Below are positions 60,803 to 64,000 of a stretch of 64,000 bases of DNA, piece by piece; positions within the stretch are counted from its first letter, which is position 1, and every line of letters begins with the position of its first letter. The stretch comes from Chrysemys picta bellii (lineage: Eukaryota > Chordata > Testudines > Emydidae): the NCBI RefSeq assembly GCF_011386835.1, contig NC_088791.1:4464998-4528997 (forward strand), read 5' to 3'. A model generated the notes under the pieces. It was given only the letters and a program-made list of their open reading frames with translations, did not search any database and was not told the DNA's origin. Both the position numbers and the translations under genes were made by a program.

Positions 60803-61097
60803 GGGCACGTCTTCACTACCTGCCGTATCAGCGGGTAGCAATCGATCTATTGGGGATCGACTTATTGCGTCTAGTGAAGACGCGATAAAATCGATCCCTG
60901 ATCACTCTGCCGTCGACTCCGGAAATCCACCGCGGCAAGAGGCGGAAGCGGAGTCGACGGCGGCACGGCTGCGGTAGAGTCGCCGCCGACCTTACAGCCA
61001 GGTAAGTCGACCTAAAATACGCAACTTCAGCTACGCTATTCACGTAGCTGAAGTTGCGTATCTTAGGTCGACCCCGCCCCGTAGTATAGACCAAGTC
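60803..61097. mobile_element. PIF/Harbinger-type MITE, unit 4
   Basis: 295 bp flanked by TTA (60800-60802) and TCA (61098-61100, a mutated copy). The ends GGGCACGTCTTCACTAC and the reverse complement of GTAGTATAGACCAAGTC pair imperfectly. It has the same internal hairpins as the MITE at 42012 (a GTCGACTCC inverted repeat, and CAGCTACGCTATTCACGTAGCTG). Absent from the other units at this site. Confidence 0.85.
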
Positions 61098-63550
61098 TCA
61101 GACACTAATTTATCTCTAAAGTGTTAGTCTCTAAGGCGTCACAGGTAGCACAAGTGGATTTCAGGAAAGGAATCCAGTTTGTTCCTGTTAGTTCATGCAG
61201 GTCATGCCTAGGAGCATTGAGGAGTTCATTCTAATCCTGCCAGAAAGGAGGAATCAATTTTTCTGCATTCTCATCACCCGCATTCCCAATGGGTCAGACC
61301 CTCTTCCCTTTCAAATTAATGGGAATCATTCCATTGCCTCCAGCTTGTTTTTTTTCAGGACCTAAGTCTGAAATTCACGCTTTGGCTGGGGGATGGTACG
61401 ATACCAGCCAGCAATGTTAGTCCAATATTAAACTTTCAAACTGAGTCTTAACATGGTCTCAAGTGCAGTATGGGCTTTTGTGATGGCCATCTCCCCCGGG
61501 GTGAATCTTACCCTACGGTGAGTAAAACTTGACCTAAGATTGGACCTCCAGTTAGGTCACGAATGCCGTCTCAAAGGGCTGCCAAGATTGGATTTGCTCG
61601 TGGGTCAAGGGGAGGGATGGTGGAGAGTGAAAGGAAGCAGTGATCTTTTATGTCAGGATCTCTCCAGCCATGAGCAGCCAAGAAAAGGACGTCTTGTGAG
61701 ACAAGGGAGCTGACTGAGCCCAGCAACAAGCCGAGGAGAGATGAAAATCACCTTCTTGAGGAAGGAGGAGATGGCTGTGGGATGAGATTTGACATAAACT
61801 GTGACCAGCCATAGGGCATGTTGCAGAAAACATTCCTGCCAGAACCAGCAGGTTGTGTAAAGTGTGACAGAAATCCGCAAGGGTGGGTTAAATATCCGGA
61901 GAATGAAGCAGGGGAGTCTTCCTTTGATTATGAGGCCCTGAACCTCTGTGAAGTTACAGCAACTGTGCTGATTTACACCGAGGGGCACCTTCATTTTTCA
62001 ATTAAAAAGTTTAAAAAAATAACATGCAATTCTACATTCGAATGAAAATGAAACAGCCCCAGATTGTGTGGCTTTAAGTTAGGATGTGATTAAGAGAATG
62101 ACATGAGAGCTTGGTTTCCATTTTGTTTAAACTGACTGTATTACTCAGGACAGAGGTGTCTAATCCCAACAACAATTTATTTATACTCTAAGAATATAAC
62201 TCTTTGCGTGTGTGAAACAGCAGTGGGTGTTTGTGAGGGGCTTTGAACTCTGGAGTTCTGAGGTGGCTGAAGAACTTCCAGCCTTAACACCCCGCCTCTC
62301 TGTGTTTGACAGGCCTAGAAACAGAGACATGTTGAGAAGAAGGTCACCCATGGGTCCGTTGCAGGAACAGAAATACAAACTGACCACAGGCAGGGCTGTA
62401 ACTAGAGAGGGGCGAGAGGGTCAGCCGTCGAGGGCATAGGGCTACTGGGTTGCAAAAATGGGGCAAGTGAGATGTAGTGGCCTCCACACAACCCCTCAGT
62501 GTCGGGCCCAGCAGACAGAGCCCAGGGTGCTCAGAGCCCCCCTGCCCATAAGGATCATGGGCCCAGGGGCCCAGGCAATGGCAGGTCCGGGGCACGAGGA
62601 CGCTAAGGGGGGGGTCAGGCAGGCAGGGTGCTGAGCGCTGCTTGGCTCCTACTGAGCGTGCTCATTGCTCAGTAACATCTGCTGAAGCTGCTGCACTTGC
62701 TGGCGATTAAGAGGGTTAAAGAGAGCAAATTGTGGGGGATGGGCAGGGTCTGAGCAGCGAGCGGTAACTGACTGTATGGGGACAGGGGGATCAAACAGCT
62801 GGAGGCAGGGGCAGAAGGGGGCTAATGAAAAAAATTGGATATGGGGGATGAGCCCGGTTTCAGCCCAGGGGTGAGGGGCTGCTAGAGGGTGGCAGATGGC
62901 AAAGCCCCGGCACAGGGAGTGTTTTTGTCAGCACTCAGCAGGGGTAAAGCACGCCCTGCTCCCTCCTTTAGCTCTGTGTTCCTGTTACTGGGACCTGCCC
63001 TTACTTGTTGCTGCTCCAGCCTGATTCAATCCTTATTACGGAGAACAGAAAAAGGAGCCTCCCTCCAACTCACCGGGATAACGCTCCATTAACTGGCTAG
63101 CAAGGTGCACTCATACATCAGGGAATTAGCACCTTTAGCAGAGCCTGGCCCATGATGCTGAACACACCCAGGTTTTTCTGTTAAAAGCCCTCTAATTCTG
63201 GGCTAGGGACAATTTTCAGTTGTGCCAAGTCTGCTAAAAATAGAGGCCATTGACTGTCCAGGTGAAGAGAGCATTGGGGAAATCTGCATTGGGTGCAGAG
63301 CTGGATTGGGGCTGCTGGTGGGGTGTACACTGGCAAAGACGAATGTCCACTGTGACCTGTGCTTGTAGCATTCAGCGCTGTGACCCAGCCAGTCTGTTCC
63401 TGACACCCTTCGCTATGTCCATCTAGCCATCATAATTAGGACATTAGCGTAGTTGCAGACTGAAGCACAGTATAATCCCATTTCACAATCAAGACAGCCA
63501 GGTACCTTCTTCTGTCTCCACACTCTGGTGTGAGGGGCTCCACCTCTCCA
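61098..63550. other. Conserved spacer upstream of keratin 4
   Basis: Counterpart of 3640-5976. It lacks the LTR of units 1 and 3 and the GATTTGCTCATG duplication of units 2 and 3. No gene supported. Confidence 0.55.
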
Positions 63551-64000
63551 GAATCATAGAATCATAGAAGATTAGGGTTGGAAGAGATCTCAGGAGGTCA
63601 TCTAGTCCAAGCCCCTGCTCAAAGCAGGACCAATGAAAACTAAATCATCCCAACCTGGGTTTTGTCAAGCCAGGCTTTAAAAATGTCTAAGGTTGGAGAT
63701 TGCACCACTTCCCTAGGTAGCCCATTCCAGTGCTTCACCACCCTCCTAGTGAAATAGTGTTTTCTAATATCCAACTTAGACCTCCCCCATTGCAACTTGA
63801 GAACATTGCTCCTTGTTCTGTCATCTGGTACCACTGAGAACAGCCGAGCTCCATCCTCTTTGGACCCCCCCCCCTTCAGGTACTTGAAGGCTGCTATCAA
63901 ATCCCCAATCATTCTTCTCTTCTGCAGACTTAATAATCCCAGTTCCCAAAGCCTCGCCTCATAAGTCATGTGCCCCAGCCCCCTAATCATTTTCGTTGCC
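63551..64000 (-). mobile_element. CR1 LINE 3' part, unit 4 (runs off window)
   Basis: Same position as the CR1 of the other units. Frame 63640-63990 encodes the reverse transcriptase C-terminus, with [19 protein letters not shown]. It continues past the window end. Confidence 0.9.

Larger units (their letters stand above)
58046..64000. repeat. Tandem keratin-gene unit 4 (partial)
   Basis: Fourth copy, cut by the window edge. Homology starts near 58049 (CTCCTATCACTCCAGG), which corresponds to about position 70 of unit 1. It runs through the keratin gene, promoter and spacer into the CR1 at 63551, where the window ends. Confidence 0.85.

Noticed and set aside
1..64000. CRISPR array or bacterial operon
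   Set aside because: The repeats here are microsatellites, transposons and large duplications; there are no short spaced repeats or cas-like genes.

Overview
The window looks like nuclear DNA from a reptile, most likely a turtle. It carries four tandem genes for small Gly/Pro/Cys-rich corneous beta-proteins (beta-keratins, found only in reptiles and birds). Its repeat content also fits: CR1 LINEs with the sauropsid 3' end, Penelope-like elements, Ty3/gypsy-like LTRs, PIF/Harbinger elements and a fragment of a tRNA-derived SINE. No rRNA, tRNA, CRISPR or bacterial-type gene was seen.

Layout. The sequence is a tandem array of one large unit repeated four times: unit 1 about 1-13376, unit 2 about 13377-32363, unit 3 about 32364-58045, and unit 4 from 58046 past the end. 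Each unit has one intact 122-codon keratin gene on the minus strand (stops at 968, 14340, 33326 and 58949). All four share one architecture: a TATA box, a short non-coding exon 1 ending at a consensus GTAAGT donor, a 1023-1024 bp intron, and exon 2 with 21 nt of 5' UTR, the whole coding region and the 3' UTR. Upstream of each promoter lie a Penelope-like terminal fragment, a conserved spacer of about 2.3 kb and an inward-pointing CR1 3' end.

Differences between units. Units grow from 13 to 19 to 26 kb mainly through mobile elements and replaced segments. Units 1 and 3 share an LTR upstream of the promoter; units 2 and 4 lack it, and unit 4 has a Harbinger-type MITE at nearly the same site. 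Units 2 and 3 share a right-hand block with two solo LTRs and an old CR1 tail. Unit 2 alone has a 5'-truncated Penelope-like element with a long open GIY-YIG reading frame. Unit 3 alone has about 7.5 kb more, holding a decayed Harbinger element nested in a CR1 and, on the plus strand, an older Gly/Tyr-rich keratin pseudogene split by a solo LTR.

How it fits together. The only host genes are the keratins, which probably build the corneous layer of scales, shell or claws. Their near-identical coding, intron and promoter sequences point to recent unequal crossing-over or gene conversion. The mosaic pattern of shared insertions means the array cannot be explained by simple stepwise duplication.
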